The notes below the pieces were generated by a model. That model made no database searches. It was not told where the DNA came from and saw nothing but the letters and a program-made list of their open reading frames with translations. This document shows, piece after piece, positions 25,351 to 34,561 of a DNA stretch of 64,000 nucleotides. The stretch lies in assembly GCF_024643205.1 (NCBI RefSeq), contig NZ_JAMKQJ010000009.1, positions 1 through 64,000 of the forward strand, read 5' to 3'. This stretch comes from Parapedobacter tibetensis. Its GTDB lineage: Bacteria > Bacteroidota > Bacteroidia > Sphingobacteriales > Sphingobacteriaceae. Every line of letters starts with the position of its first letter. Position 1 is the first letter of the stretch. A program made the translations under genes and the position numbers.

Positions 25351-26153
25351 TGTTCTGTTTCTTTAGTGATTAAATCTATTTTACTGTAAACCAAATCATA
25401 CGCATCTTTCCCGAGGAATAAATGAACGGGAGGATTTTCTTCCTGAGTGATTTTAATTAATACTTCAGCCGCTTTTTGCGGATCGTTAGGTTGATTGCCG
25501 TTGATTTGGTTCAAATGGGCTGCTTCGCTTTCACGAGCGGAAGTATAAGCAGCAATAGGATTTTTAGGTGTTTGTGCTGAATCTTTTGATAAGAAATCGG
25601 TTCTGAAATACCCTGGATATACCAAGGTGGTATGAACGCCAAATGGTTTCATTTCTTCGGCAAGTGCTTCGGTAAATCCGGCAACTGCGAACTTGGTGGA
25701 ACAGTAAATACCAAAGCCCGGAAAATTTCCCAGGTAACCACCAATCGAAGCGATATTGAAAATATGTCCGAACCGCTGATTACGTAAATGTTTCGCTGCG
25801 TTTCGGATGACATTTAGCGAGCCAAAAACATTGACATCAAAATTCTTTTTTACTTCTTCGTCCGAAAGTTCTTCCAAAGTTCCGATCTGACCGTATCCGG
25901 CATTATTGACAACAACATCAAGCTGTCCGAAATGACTAACTGTTGCCTCTATCGCTTTTGCCACATCATTATTACTCGTAATATCCATTTCGATGGGAAG
26001 GAAATTTTCATTTCTCCCAATGGCTTCTATTAAAGACTTTTGAGTTCTTGATGTCGCCGCAACACGATAATTATTTGCCAAAAGTTCTTTTACAAGCGTT
26101 AAACCTAATCCCTTTGATGCACCTGTAACAAACCATACTTTCTTTGTCTCCAT
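25317..26153 (-). CDS. classical SDR family oxidoreductase
   Basis: 278 residues. TGASKGLGLTLVKELL carries the TGxxxGxG cofactor motif, VVNNAGYGQIG the NNAG motif, NIASIGGYLG the catalytic Ser, and YCSTKFA the catalytic Tyr-x3-Lys. The Tyr and Lys are intact, so it should be an active NAD(P)-dependent oxidoreductase. The C-terminal end (KETEQWKSYTLFTAF) fits the usual close of this subgroup. It precedes a small ORF and an AraC regulator on the same strand. Confidence 0.93.
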   Translation of the reverse strand: METKKVWFVTGASKGLGLTLVKELLANNYRVAATSRTQKSLIEAIGRNENFLPIEMDITSNNDVAKAIEATVSHFGQLDVVVNNAGYGQIGTLEELSDEEVKKNFDVNVFGSLNVIRNAAKHLRNQRFGHIFNIASIGGYLGNFPGFGIYCSTKFAVAGFTEALAEEMKPFGVHTTLVYPGYFRTDFLSKDSAQTPKNPIAAYTSARESEAAHLNQINGNQPNDPQKAAEVLIKITQEENPPVHLFLGKDAYDLVYSKIDLITKETEQWKSYTLFTAF

Positions 26154-26354
26154 TTTTTTTGAATTTTTAGATTAATAATTATTTACACTACAAAGTTGAG
26201 CATAGTGCAAATGATGGATGTAGTCTAATCAATGCTTGTTGTAGCCGAAACAAAGATTATAGTATATGTGGTCAAATAGAAAGATTACGGGAATGTCGCC
26301 ATCGGAATACAGGATGAAATACAACAAAGATGAGGTCAATCGATAAATGAACGA

Positions 26355-26816
26355 TTAGCGTTGTTCGTTGTTAACCTCTATCCAATATCCATCGGGGTCC
26401 TTGATGTAGAGCTGTTTCACGCCGTCCACGCGCGTACCTACTTTGCCTGGCTCATTCTGCACGTTATAATAGACGATGCCGGAATTAGCCAGTCGGTCAA
26501 TGAAATCATCAATAGAGGCCACGCTAAAGCAAATATGGGTACTCCTATTGTGCGCTTTGATTTCCGTTGCATCCGCAATGAGGTGTAGTGAGAATCCCGA
26601 GGCGATCTCGAACCACGCGTGCTTGCCTATTTTAAAAGGCTCGGGAATGGTATCGAGCTGCAGTATTTCCTGATAAAAGGATGCACTTTTCTTGAGATCA
26701 TAAACGGATAAGGCAATATGGTTGAACACCCCTTTGTTCTCTTGTGAATAGCCTTTAATATGGATTCCAATGAGACACATACCAATAAGTATGTACAGGA
26801 TCAATGATTGTTTCAT
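26355..26816 (-). CDS. secreted VOC-fold protein
   Basis: 153 residues: a signal peptide (MKQSLILYILIGMCLIGIHI, KGYSQE) followed by a single glyoxalase-like domain (FNHIALSVYDLKKSASFYQE; IKDPDGYWIEVNNEQR at the end). The metal-site residues are plausibly His and Glu at the strand ends. A secreted VOC protein is less usual than a cytosolic one and suggests an extracytoplasmic ligand. It stands alone between the SDR and exonuclease genes. Confidence 0.88.
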   Translation of the reverse strand: MKQSLILYILIGMCLIGIHIKGYSQENKGVFNHIALSVYDLKKSASFYQEILQLDTIPEPFKIGKHAWFEIASGFSLHLIADATEIKAHNRSTHICFSVASIDDFIDRLANSGIVYYNVQNEPGKVGTRVDGVKQLYIKDPDGYWIEVNNEQR

Positions 26817-26925
26817 CCTTCAAATATACAGTAGGGAAAGGACACATGCAACTGCTGATGAGTAGGGATACACGAAGATAATCAAGCAGATCACTAGTGT
26901 GCGGGAAAAACCAACGTGTTTGAAA

Positions 26926-28350
26926 TTACCGATAAGCGAATAAGGCCTCCCCGTGCTGTAGGTCGTCGTACGGGTAATCTCCACTCGCTGCATTGCCCTT
27001 TGACATATCTACCACTTTGGCGGGAAACTTCTCCGCAAAGGCATAGATGAGCTGCATCATGTAGTGGTTGCCGTAATACCGTGTCAGGCTATCCCTGATA
27101 TCCTCGGGGGTATTCAGGTCTGTGTCGTTGAATATATAGCCCATCGCATAAAAGTTCCCCTTTTCCACCCAGACGCAGCTCCGTTCCGAAGCATCCCTCC
27201 CTTTGTCGATAATAGCAAATGTGGGACGCTTGGATTCCAGGGATTGGAGTGCTTCATCCATGAGCGCATTATGTTCGGCCATATCCGGCAATGCACCAGC
27301 CGAATCGTCGGGTATCGGCTGCCCATACCTGCATAGCCGATGGTCCAGCCCGAATTGATGGGCCAGTTCGCGCAACAAACGGATGCCGTCATACTCCCGG
27401 TTGAATACCTGAATGCACCTGTGATGCTTCGCCAGCTTACCCACAGCCAGGTAGGTATAACCATTCACCCCCTCATAGCAGAACAGCCCATATTTGGGCT
27501 CAAACCGTTTCAGTGCTCGGTTATACGCCGGCCATAAGCGCTTTATCTCGATGCATTCCAACAGCAGCGCCATCAGTTCAGTTGCGCATATTTCGAATGA
27601 AACCGAATAGATCTCCCTAAGAAAATGCTGGCGCTGGGGATTGATGTTATGCCCGGAGAAATGGGAGGCCACCCGCTTCTTTAGGTTGACCGCCTTCCCC
27701 ACATAGATGATCTTACCCGCTCTGTTCCTCAAATAATATACGCCAGGTTTACCGGGCAATGCTTCAAAATCCGCTTTGGGCAGATTTGGGGGCAGCCGTT
27801 GGTCTTTGGAAGTCTTCTTGAGCATATCGGGGATATGGTTTTCCGTATCCCATTCCATCAGGCGGGTAAACAGAATAACAGTCGCATCCGCGTCCCCACC
27901 TGCACGGTGGCGGTTTTCAATGGGTATATCTAATGTATCGCATAGCTTGCCCAAACTGTACGAACGTAAACCTGGTCTTACCTTCCGGCTCATGCGTACC
28001 GTGCAAAGTTTTCTTGCATTCCATTTATAGCCGCATTCTTCCAACTGGTGTCGCACGAAGGAGTAATCGAAATTTACATTATGGGCCACGAACACCCGCT
28101 CCTCCAGCATGGTAAACACCTTTTCGGCAATATCGCCGAATAAAGGTGCATCCCTCACCATGTCGTTGTCAATCCCGGTAAGAGCGAAAATAGGTAACGG
28201 AATTTCTTTTTCCGGATTAACCAGGGTTTCAAAACGATCTATAATGTCGTGTCCGTCATGTATAATGATGGCGATCTCGGTAATCCTGCTTCCCGATGCA
28301 TTACCTCCAGTGGTCTCGATGTCTACGATAGCGTATTCGATATGTTTCAT
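26926..28350 (-). CDS. DEDDh exonuclease fused to GIY-YIG endonuclease domain
   Basis: 474 residues. I use the ATG at 28350, because AGGAG lies eleven bases upstream; the longer frame starts with GTG at 28362 with no spacing. Domain 1 (to about 170) is a DnaQ-like exonuclease: DIETTGG, NFDYS and HRAGGDAD supply the Asp-Glu-Asp-His-Asp set. Domain 2 (about 200-285) is GIY-YIG like that of UvrC: GVYYLRNRAGKIIYVGKAVN. The rest is a C-terminal tail. It would edit or cut DNA at lesions. It follows DnaE by 4 bases. Confidence 0.9.
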   Translation of the reverse strand: MKHIEYAIVDIETTGGNASGSRITEIAIIIHDGHDIIDRFETLVNPEKEIPLPIFALTGIDNDMVRDAPLFGDIAEKVFTMLEERVFVAHNVNFDYSFVRHQLEECGYKWNARKLCTVRMSRKVRPGLRSYSLGKLCDTLDIPIENRHRAGGDADATVILFTRLMEWDTENHIPDMLKKTSKDQRLPPNLPKADFEALPGKPGVYYLRNRAGKIIYVGKAVNLKKRVASHFSGHNINPQRQHFLREIYSVSFEICATELMALLLECIEIKRLWPAYNRALKRFEPKYGLFCYEGVNGYTYLAVGKLAKHHRCIQVFNREYDGIRLLRELAHQFGLDHRLCRYGQPIPDDSAGALPDMAEHNALMDEALQSLESKRPTFAIIDKGRDASERSCVWVEKGNFYAMGYIFNDTDLNTPEDIRDSLTRYYGNHYMMQLIYAFAEKFPAKVVDMSKGNAASGDYPYDDLQHGEALFAYR

Positions 28351-28354
28351 TTTA

Positions 28355-31291
28355 TCATTCACTCCTAGGGTCGTTTTTTAACGGCATCTTGCCACATCTT
28401 ATCACTTCCAGTGCCGGACAGCCGAAATCTACGGTCACTTTGCCTTCTAACAGGTACAGGCCGTTGCCGAGCAGCGGATACTTGGCCAATGAGGGTGGGA
28501 AATGCACCGTATCGAAAAAGTCGCTGTTGGCATCAAAGAACGTCCCGAATTTCATACGCTGGCCGTTCTTCGTACGAACATCCTTATCCGCCACAAAATC
28601 GCCGACCATGCGCACCACCAGACCTTCGAGTTCCAATAGACCATCGGCATCCGTTTCACCGCGGAAGTCCGATTTAGCCAGATCGAACATAGAAGCGGAA
28701 ACCGGGAAGCCCATCAATTCAATTTCATCATAGATGTCTTCCAATATGGAATACTCCAGTTTAGGCAATACCGGCCTAGATGCCATGCTTTCAAACAAGG
28801 GCACTGATTCCTGCTTCTGCTTCTTGCCGGATAAAAGTAAATGCGTCTCCCATAACAGTTCTTTTTTGCCTATGCCCGTAAACCGGAACGCTCCGCAGCG
28901 GATGAGCACCACCATCTGTTCCAAGCTCGCTCCGGTACGTAAGACGAAGTTTTCAATACCCGTATAATCCCCGTTTTGCTGCCGTTCATCCGGTATACGC
29001 TTCGCCAGCTTTTCTTCAAGATTCAGTAAGCAGTCGAATCCCAAATAAATATCATCACCGTAAATGGTGGCTTTGAAAACGCTCCTGTTCACACAGGGCA
29101 GGCAGATATTGGCCCCCGATTTCCGCGCTTCGTTTACATATACCTTACGGTTGTAAAAGCCACCGTAATTATTCAGCACGGCCACCATGAATTCTTTGGG
29201 ATAGTAGGTCTTCAAATAGAGGCTCTGGTAGCTTTCTACGGCGAAGGAAGCGGAGTGTGCCTTGTTAAAGCTGTAACCGGCAAAGGATTCCATCTGCCGC
29301 CATATCTCCATCGAGGTAGCTTCGGGATAGTTCATCGCTTTGCAGTGGCTGAAAAACTTATCCTTTATTTCCAGCAGGTGATTGATATGGCGGTATTTGC
29401 CACTCATCATCCTTCTCAACACATCGGCGTCGGCTAGGTCAAGCCCACCATAATGGTGTCCGATTTTCATGACATCTTCTTGGTACACCATCACGCCGTA
29501 GGTTTCCCTTAGCTGTTCTTCGAATACCGGATGCGGGTATTCGACCTTTGAAGGATCATGATGCCGTTCTATATAAGCTTTCATCATACCGCTGCTGGCT
29601 ACACCCGGTCTTATTATGGAAGATGCCGCCACAAGGGTAAGGTAATTGTCGCATGTTAACTTGGTGAGCAATTGCCGCATGGCAGGTGATTCGATGTAAA
29701 AACAGCCGATGGTATTTGCGGATTTCAGTTGCTTAGCGATTTTTTCATCGTTGAAAAAACGCCTTGGATTACCGGTATCGATCACAATCCCTTTATTTTG
29801 CTTTACGATTTCACGGCAATCTTTGATATGGCCGATACCGCGTTGGCTTAAAATATCGAACTTCTCAAAGCCGATATCCTCGGCTACATACATATCGAAC
29901 TGTACGGTGGGCAGGCCCTTCGGCGGGTAGTCCAATGCCGAATAATTGGTAAGAGGCAGCTCCGAGATCAGTATCCCGCTGGCATGGATGGAGCGCTGGT
30001 TGGGGAAGTCTTTTACGCGGTTGCATACGGAAAGGATCATGTCCGTTACTTCATTCTTGTTGAGCATGTGCTGCGGCTCATGCACCAACCTGTCAATTTC
30101 GCCTTTCGGCAGTCCATATATCTTACCCAGTTCGCGGATCACGCTGCGTCCTTGGAAAGTGCTTATGGTACCCATGAGTGCGGTATGCCCGCTTTGGTAA
30201 TGCTTGAAAATATAATCATAGATTTCATCGCGTTCATTCCAGGAAAAGTCTACATCAAAGTCGGGTGGGGATATGCGCTTGGGGTTCAAAAATCTTTCAA
30301 AATATAAATCTAACGCTATGGGGCAAACATCCGTGATGCCGAGGCAATAGGCCACTACGCTATTGGCGCCACTGCCCCTGCCCACATAGTGGAAATCCCG
30401 GCGGCGGGCATAGCGGCAGATGTCGTCTGTAATAAGGAAATAGGACGAGAAGTTAAGGTCGTCAATAATATCCAGTTCCTTCAGTACCCGTTCCCGCGCT
30501 TTCTTGTCGCCAGCTCCATACCTTCGTACAAAGCCGTCCATCGCGTATTTATATAACAATTGCTTGTCTTCATACCTGCTGCCGGTGAACGTTTCCTTGT
30601 TCTTTACCTTTTTGAAATCGAAATCGAAGGCACATTGCGCCAGTAACCTGTTTGTATTTCGGATCAATTGCGGGAATTGCTTATAGCATTCCATGAGTTT
30701 CACGTTAGGGAGGAACACGTCATCAGGCATTGCCACCTGTCCGGATTGCAACTGGGAAATCAGGATATTGTTGTCTATCGCCCTCAATTGGCTATGCAGT
30801 TTATAATCCTGTGGATGGAAAGAAACAGAGGCGAGTATTACATATTTTTCAAAATTTCTAGCGGGCTCCATAACGATCCGGTTCACTTCGGATGGCCTTA
30901 TGCCGATGTATTCATTATCCCGTAAGTCCCTTACTTTCACGTTACCATAGGGATAGACGATAAACGCATGGCTTAACTCCGGTGCAATTTCCGGCAAAGG
31001 CTTATTCTCGCGGTTGGCTTCGGTCATCAGATCGTTTAGTTCCTGAAAGCCATTTCCATCCTTTGCAATACCGATATAGCGCAATGCGTCCTTATTGCGG
31101 TATTCCATGCCCGCAAGGATATTCAGGCCGGTTTCCTGCCCAAGCCTGATAAAATCGAGCACCCCGCTGCTGTTGTTGATGTCGGTGAGCACGGCCGTAT
31201 CATAGCCATTGGCCAGCATCCCGCTTATGAGGTCTTCCAGGCTAAGTGTCCCATAACGTAGGCTATAATAGCTATGTAAATTGAGCAACAT
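28355..31291 (-). CDS. DnaE-type DNA polymerase III alpha subunit (error-prone class)
   Basis: 978 residues; start chosen at 31291, preceded by GGGAGGAAAGG. The frame is open to 31426 but that region lies in DinB. The catalytic aspartates are in PPDFDVDFSW and GFEKFDILSQRG. The palm/finger motifs (HVSGI-like HASGILISELP; YQEDVMKIGHHYGGLDLADA; SGKYRHINHLLEI) are conserved. The N-terminal PHP-type domain reads LHSYYSLRYGTLSLEDL and lacks the HxH pair. It is shorter than replicative DnaE (about 1,160) and is like DnaE2 of mutasome cassettes. It probably extends products across lesions with DinB. Confidence 0.92.
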   Translation of the reverse strand: MLLNLHSYYSLRYGTLSLEDLISGMLANGYDTAVLTDINNSSGVLDFIRLGQETGLNILAGMEYRNKDALRYIGIAKDGNGFQELNDLMTEANRENKPLPEIAPELSHAFIVYPYGNVKVRDLRDNEYIGIRPSEVNRIVMEPARNFEKYVILASVSFHPQDYKLHSQLRAIDNNILISQLQSGQVAMPDDVFLPNVKLMECYKQFPQLIRNTNRLLAQCAFDFDFKKVKNKETFTGSRYEDKQLLYKYAMDGFVRRYGAGDKKARERVLKELDIIDDLNFSSYFLITDDICRYARRRDFHYVGRGSGANSVVAYCLGITDVCPIALDLYFERFLNPKRISPPDFDVDFSWNERDEIYDYIFKHYQSGHTALMGTISTFQGRSVIRELGKIYGLPKGEIDRLVHEPQHMLNKNEVTDMILSVCNRVKDFPNQRSIHASGILISELPLTNYSALDYPPKGLPTVQFDMYVAEDIGFEKFDILSQRGIGHIKDCREIVKQNKGIVIDTGNPRRFFNDEKIAKQLKSANTIGCFYIESPAMRQLLTKLTCDNYLTLVAASSIIRPGVASSGMMKAYIERHHDPSKVEYPHPVFEEQLRETYGVMVYQEDVMKIGHHYGGLDLADADVLRRMMSGKYRHINHLLEIKDKFFSHCKAMNYPEATSMEIWRQMESFAGYSFNKAHSASFAVESYQSLYLKTYYPKEFMVAVLNNYGGFYNRKVYVNEARKSGANICLPCVNRSVFKATIYGDDIYLGFDCLLNLEEKLAKRIPDERQQNGDYTGIENFVLRTGASLEQMVVLIRCGAFRFTGIGKKELLWETHLLLSGKKQKQESVPLFESMASRPVLPKLEYSILEDIYDEIELMGFPVSASMFDLAKSDFRGETDADGLLELEGLVVRMVGDFVADKDVRTKNGQRMKFGTFFDANSDFFDTVHFPPSLAKYPLLGNGLYLLEGKVTVDFGCPALEVIRCGKMPLKNDPRSE

Positions 31292-32459
31292 CCTTTCCTC
31301 CCTTTGCTTTGTCGTCGTCTTGTAAACATATCCCCCGCAGTATGTATTTCGCGCCATAGCGCATCCGTATCTCATCCATCGCCTGCATAAGACTAATTTC
31401 TTCCAGTGTGTCGTTGAACAAATCAACCTGGTAACTGCCGTATATCAGGTTGCTGAACTTCACCCCTACCAGCCGGATAAGCATACGCCTGCTATATAGC
31501 TTCCGGAATAATTCCATGACCTTTTCCATAATCACCCGGTCGGAGTTGGTAAAGGGTACCTTCACCTGTTGCGTATGCGTATCGAAATTGCTGTACCTTA
31601 TTTTCAAGGTGATGCAGCCTGTGAGCTTCTTCTCTTTACGCAAATCAAAAGCCAGTTCGTCTACCATGCTCACCAACGTTTTTTTCAGGATATCCATATC
31701 AATGGTATCGCTTTCATACGTTGTTTCTTTGCTCATACTTTTCTGCTCATGAAAAGGTACTACTGGATTATTATCAATCCCATTGGCTTTTTTCCAGATT
31801 GACACACCATTTTCTCCCATAACCCGCCGCATGGTAAATACCTCCATCTCCTGTAAGGTGTGGATTTTGGAGATGCCCATATTGCGGAGCAAGGGATACG
31901 TTTTGTCACCGATACCCGGTATTTTCCGTATGGATAATGGCGCTAAAAATGGTTTCTCTGTACCATCATCCACTTTCTTTTCTCCGCATGGCTTGGCTTC
32001 ACCGGTAGCAATTTTGCTAACGGTCTTGTTAATAGAAAGGCCGAAGGAAATAGGCAGCCCCGTTTCTTCAATGATCCGCTGGCGCAGTTCCTGGGTTATT
32101 TTCCAGGTTCCAAAAAATTTATCCATGCCGCTCATATCAATATAGTGTTCATCGATACTGGCCTTTTCCACCAGCGGTGCTTTTTCCTCGATAATCTCCG
32201 TGACGATATTGGAGTACTTTGAGTATAGATCATGATCGCCTTTTACCAGTATAGCCTCTGGACATAGTTGTCGTGCTAATCTCATCGGCATTGCAGAATG
32301 GATGCCGAATTTGCGTGCTTCATAGGAGCAGGATGCGACAACGCCCCGGTCACTGCTTCCACCGATCAGCACAGGCTTTCCCATAAGGTCACTATTGAGG
32401 AGCCTCTCCACGCTTACAAAGAAAGAGTCCAAATCGCAATGCACAATATGCCTTTCCAT
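31272..32459 (-). CDS. dinB: DNA polymerase IV (DinB, Y-family)
   Basis: 395 residues. Catalytic residues are visible: the first Asp in IVHCDLDSFFVSVE, the Asp-Glu pair in KASIDEHYIDMS (A of the usual SIDEAY is His), and the fingers motif SCSYEARKFGIHSAMPM. A helix-hairpin-helix (IPGIGDKTYPLL) and the little finger complete it. I see no clear beta-clamp motif at the C-terminus. Its stop overlaps the DnaE start by 20 bases, so the two are translated together. It copies past lesions with low fidelity. The first codon lies 23 bases from the operator. Confidence 0.93.
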   Translation of the reverse strand: MERHIVHCDLDSFFVSVERLLNSDLMGKPVLIGGSSDRGVVASCSYEARKFGIHSAMPMRLARQLCPEAILVKGDHDLYSKYSNIVTEIIEEKAPLVEKASIDEHYIDMSGMDKFFGTWKITQELRQRIIEETGLPISFGLSINKTVSKIATGEAKPCGEKKVDDGTEKPFLAPLSIRKIPGIGDKTYPLLRNMGISKIHTLQEMEVFTMRRVMGENGVSIWKKANGIDNNPVVPFHEQKSMSKETTYESDTIDMDILKKTLVSMVDELAFDLRKEKKLTGCITLKIRYSNFDTHTQQVKVPFTNSDRVIMEKVMELFRKLYSRRMLIRLVGVKFSNLIYGSYQVDLFNDTLEEISLMQAMDEIRMRYGAKYILRGICLQDDDKAKGGKDVAQFT

Positions 32460-32481
32460 TTCACAAACAATTTTTATCTTT

Positions 32482-32496
32482 GACTAAATTATAGTC
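32482..32496. promoter_or_regulatory. palindromic operator candidate between dinB and the S24 repressor
   Basis: GACTA AATTA TAGTC is a perfect 15-base inverted repeat with a 5-base centre. A second GACTA half lies at 32505-32509. The palindrome sits in the 68-base gap between two divergent genes, 23 bases from the dinB start and 32 from the repressor ATG. TTTG at 32479-32482 and TATAATTT-like sequence on the minus strand are promoter candidates overlapping it. A repressor dimer here would shut off both directions. Confidence 0.55.
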
Positions 32497-32527
32497 ATAA
32501 TCACGACTACAATTTACACAATAGTGA

Positions 32528-33328
32528 ATGACAATGGCAAATATTTTTTTTGCGGGCAACATAAAATTCCTGCGCACCAGGCGAAAGTTGACACAGGAGG
32601 CATTTGCATCCAAACTTTCCATGACACGCTCCAAGCTGAATTGCATCGAGATGGGGCAGACTAGGTCACCGGCCATCGAAGACCTGTTAAAGTTTTCGGA
32701 TTATTTTAAAGTGAGTATCGACAGCCTCATCAAGGTTGACCTATCTAAATTAGGCGAACTGAAGCTACGGGAACTGGAAGCGGGCACCGATGTGTACATC
32801 AAGGGCGGCAACCTGCGTGTGCTGGCCATCACGGTGGATAGGGATAACAACGAAAACGTAGAGTATGTACCCATTAAGGCAAAGGCGGGCTATCTGGCAG
32901 GATACAATGATCCAGAATTCATCGCTTCGCTTCCCAGGTATTCTTTGCCCAACCTGCCTAAACAGGGCACCTATCGCATTTTCCCTTCAGCGGGCGATTC
33001 CATGGTTCCCGTGCCTGAGGACAGCGACATTACAGTGGAATACATCGAGGATTGGGCTGCCATCAAACCGGAGACCCCCTGCATTGTAGTTATGAAAGGA
33101 CAGGATTTTGTTTTTAAGCTGGTGACTTTGAAGGACAATGGCACATGTTTGCTGCGATCGCTCAATCCGCTTACTGAGCCTTATACGATACATGCCGATG
33201 ATGTGCTGGAAATATGGAAATTTTATTCCTTTACCAGCCGAGATATCCCTGAGCCGGAAACAGATATGCGACAACTCGTGCGGATGGTGAAGGATTTACA
33301 GGATGAGGTAAAGGCACTATCGAAATGA
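32528..33328 (+). CDS. LexA-like XRE repressor with S24 peptidase domain
   Basis: 266 residues. An XRE helix-turn-helix (LTQEAFASKLSMTRSKLNCI) is followed by an S24 domain: the Ala-Gly cleavage site in IKAKAGYLAGY (about residue 118), the nucleophile Ser in SAGDSMVPVP and the general-base Lys in FVFKLVTLKDN. It should repress the divergent dinB-dnaE-exonuclease operon and itself, and cleave itself when RecA filaments form after DNA damage. It has a helical tail of about 30 residues beyond the catalytic domain. ATG codons at 32528 and 32534 are both possible. Confidence 0.9.
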   Translation: MTMANIFFAGNIKFLRTRRKLTQEAFASKLSMTRSKLNCIEMGQTRSPAIEDLLKFSDYFKVSIDSLIKVDLSKLGELKLRELEAGTDVYIKGGNLRVLAITVDRDNNENVEYVPIKAKAGYLAGYNDPEFIASLPRYSLPNLPKQGTYRIFPSAGDSMVPVPEDSDITVEYIEDWAAIKPETPCIVVMKGQDFVFKLVTLKDNGTCLLRSLNPLTEPYTIHADDVLEIWKFYSFTSRDIPEPETDMRQLVRMVKDLQDEVKALSK

Positions 33329-33419
33329 GTGAATTTTACTCCATACTCAGGTAATGAACGGATAAATGAGGCATCGGCAGCAAAAACATAGCGTGAATTT
33401 GAATAATGAATCCCGAAAA

Positions 33420-33452
33420 CGAGATTTTCTACACACGGTGTAGAAAATCTCG
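33420..33452. terminator. perfect hairpin between two convergent genes
   Basis: Fifteen bases (CGAGATTTTCTACAC, 33420-33434) are followed by a 3-base loop and the exact inverse complement (33438-33452). It lies between the converging S24 repressor and beta-helix genes and could stop transcripts from both sides. There is no T run on either side, so termination may need Rho or the stem may be a protein site. Confidence 0.6.
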
Positions 33453-33491
33453 CTGAGGGCATCACTATGGGAATAGGTCGGTGATTATTGC

Positions 33492-34502
33492 TTATTGATA
33501 GGTGTTCGGCGTGAAAATACAATTGACGGTATCACGCGCGTAGACCAAGTTACGAACCCTGTTGTCGGTAAGACGATTGTGGTTAAACACCGAGTTTTGA
33601 ACATGTTGGATATAACCACTATAAGCATTGTGATGGATATGGTTGTTTTGCACATGTATGTCCTTGATGACGGCCGTCGTGGAGGGTTTGGCATTCATCT
33701 CGACACCGTTGCCACCATTGTGGGCGATTTCGCAATTCGTGATATATACGCGTTGCGCGGTACCATTATCTGGCTCAATGTCGATGCCGTCCATTGGCAA
33801 AGTGCCTGATGTATAGAGAAAGGCGCAGGAATCCACAATGAGACTGTCTACGGATCCGATGGTCAACCCTTGCCGGCGGTTATTGCGGCAAACAACATTT
33901 TTTATTACCACTCTCACACTGCCGTTGGGCGCTCCATAGGCGGTGCGTGCCCCTACGGTAATACCATCCCCCCAGCAGTCGACAATACGTGTGTTGATCA
34001 CTCGTACATTATAGGAGCCGTAAATGCAGATACCCATCCCCCATTCACCGGTAGTTCCCAAATGCGTGTAGCGATCGCCTTGTATTTTACCGCCGATCAC
34101 CCTCGCATGCGATATGTTGATCATGCGTATCACATTGAAACGTTGACTTTCCGTAGGTTTTGCGATCAAAACCCGTGTGCTATCCACCATATCCAGGTAC
34201 ACGTTTGATCGCATCTTAATGGAAGTGTCGGCATCGATGAGGTAGTTGCCGGGTGGAACGTAAACTGTTCCTCCTCCTCTGGATGCCATGGAGTCGATTG
34301 CTTTTTGAAAAGCCCATGTATCATCCGTAACGCCATCTCCGACAGCTCCTACCGATTGCACATCGACGGTTCCTTCGTCATCCGGTAACACCGGCTGCTG
34401 GGAGCAGGCAGCGGACAGTATGACGGCGCCTAAGATTAAAAGCGGCAGAAATCGCACTGACGAGCCTGCGCCAGCATGTGGAAATAATTGGTCTTTTTTC
34501 AT
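33492..34502 (-). CDS. right-handed beta-helix lipoprotein (pectate lyase superfold)
   Basis: 336 residues. A membrane segment ending LSAACSQQ gives a lipobox. The mature protein begins VQSVGAVGDGVTDDTWAFQK, the start of a pectate-lyase/GH28-type helix, and continues with short NxxI/V coils (VRVINTRIVDCWGDGITVGA; VIKNVVCRNNRRQGLTIG). It ends without a typical GH28 active-site pair, so it may be a lyase, a hydrolase of another family or a binding protein. It follows the GH28 gene in the same direction and is probably the last gene of the locus. Confidence 0.85.
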   Translation of the reverse strand: MKKDQLFPHAGAGSSVRFLPLLILGAVILSAACSQQPVLPDDEGTVDVQSVGAVGDGVTDDTWAFQKAIDSMASRGGGTVYVPPGNYLIDADTSIKMRSNVYLDMVDSTRVLIAKPTESQRFNVIRMINISHARVIGGKIQGDRYTHLGTTGEWGMGICIYGSYNVRVINTRIVDCWGDGITVGARTAYGAPNGSVRVVIKNVVCRNNRRQGLTIGSVDSLIVDSCAFLYTSGTLPMDGIDIEPDNGTAQRVYITNCEIAHNGGNGVEMNAKPSTTAVIKDIHVQNNHIHHNAYSGYIQHVQNSVFNHNRLTDNRVRNLVYARDTVNCIFTPNTYQ

Positions 34503-34561
34503 GATGTATATGTTTAATGGTTAGTGATTCGAGCTTTGCAATGAACTCGGCTTTATAAATA

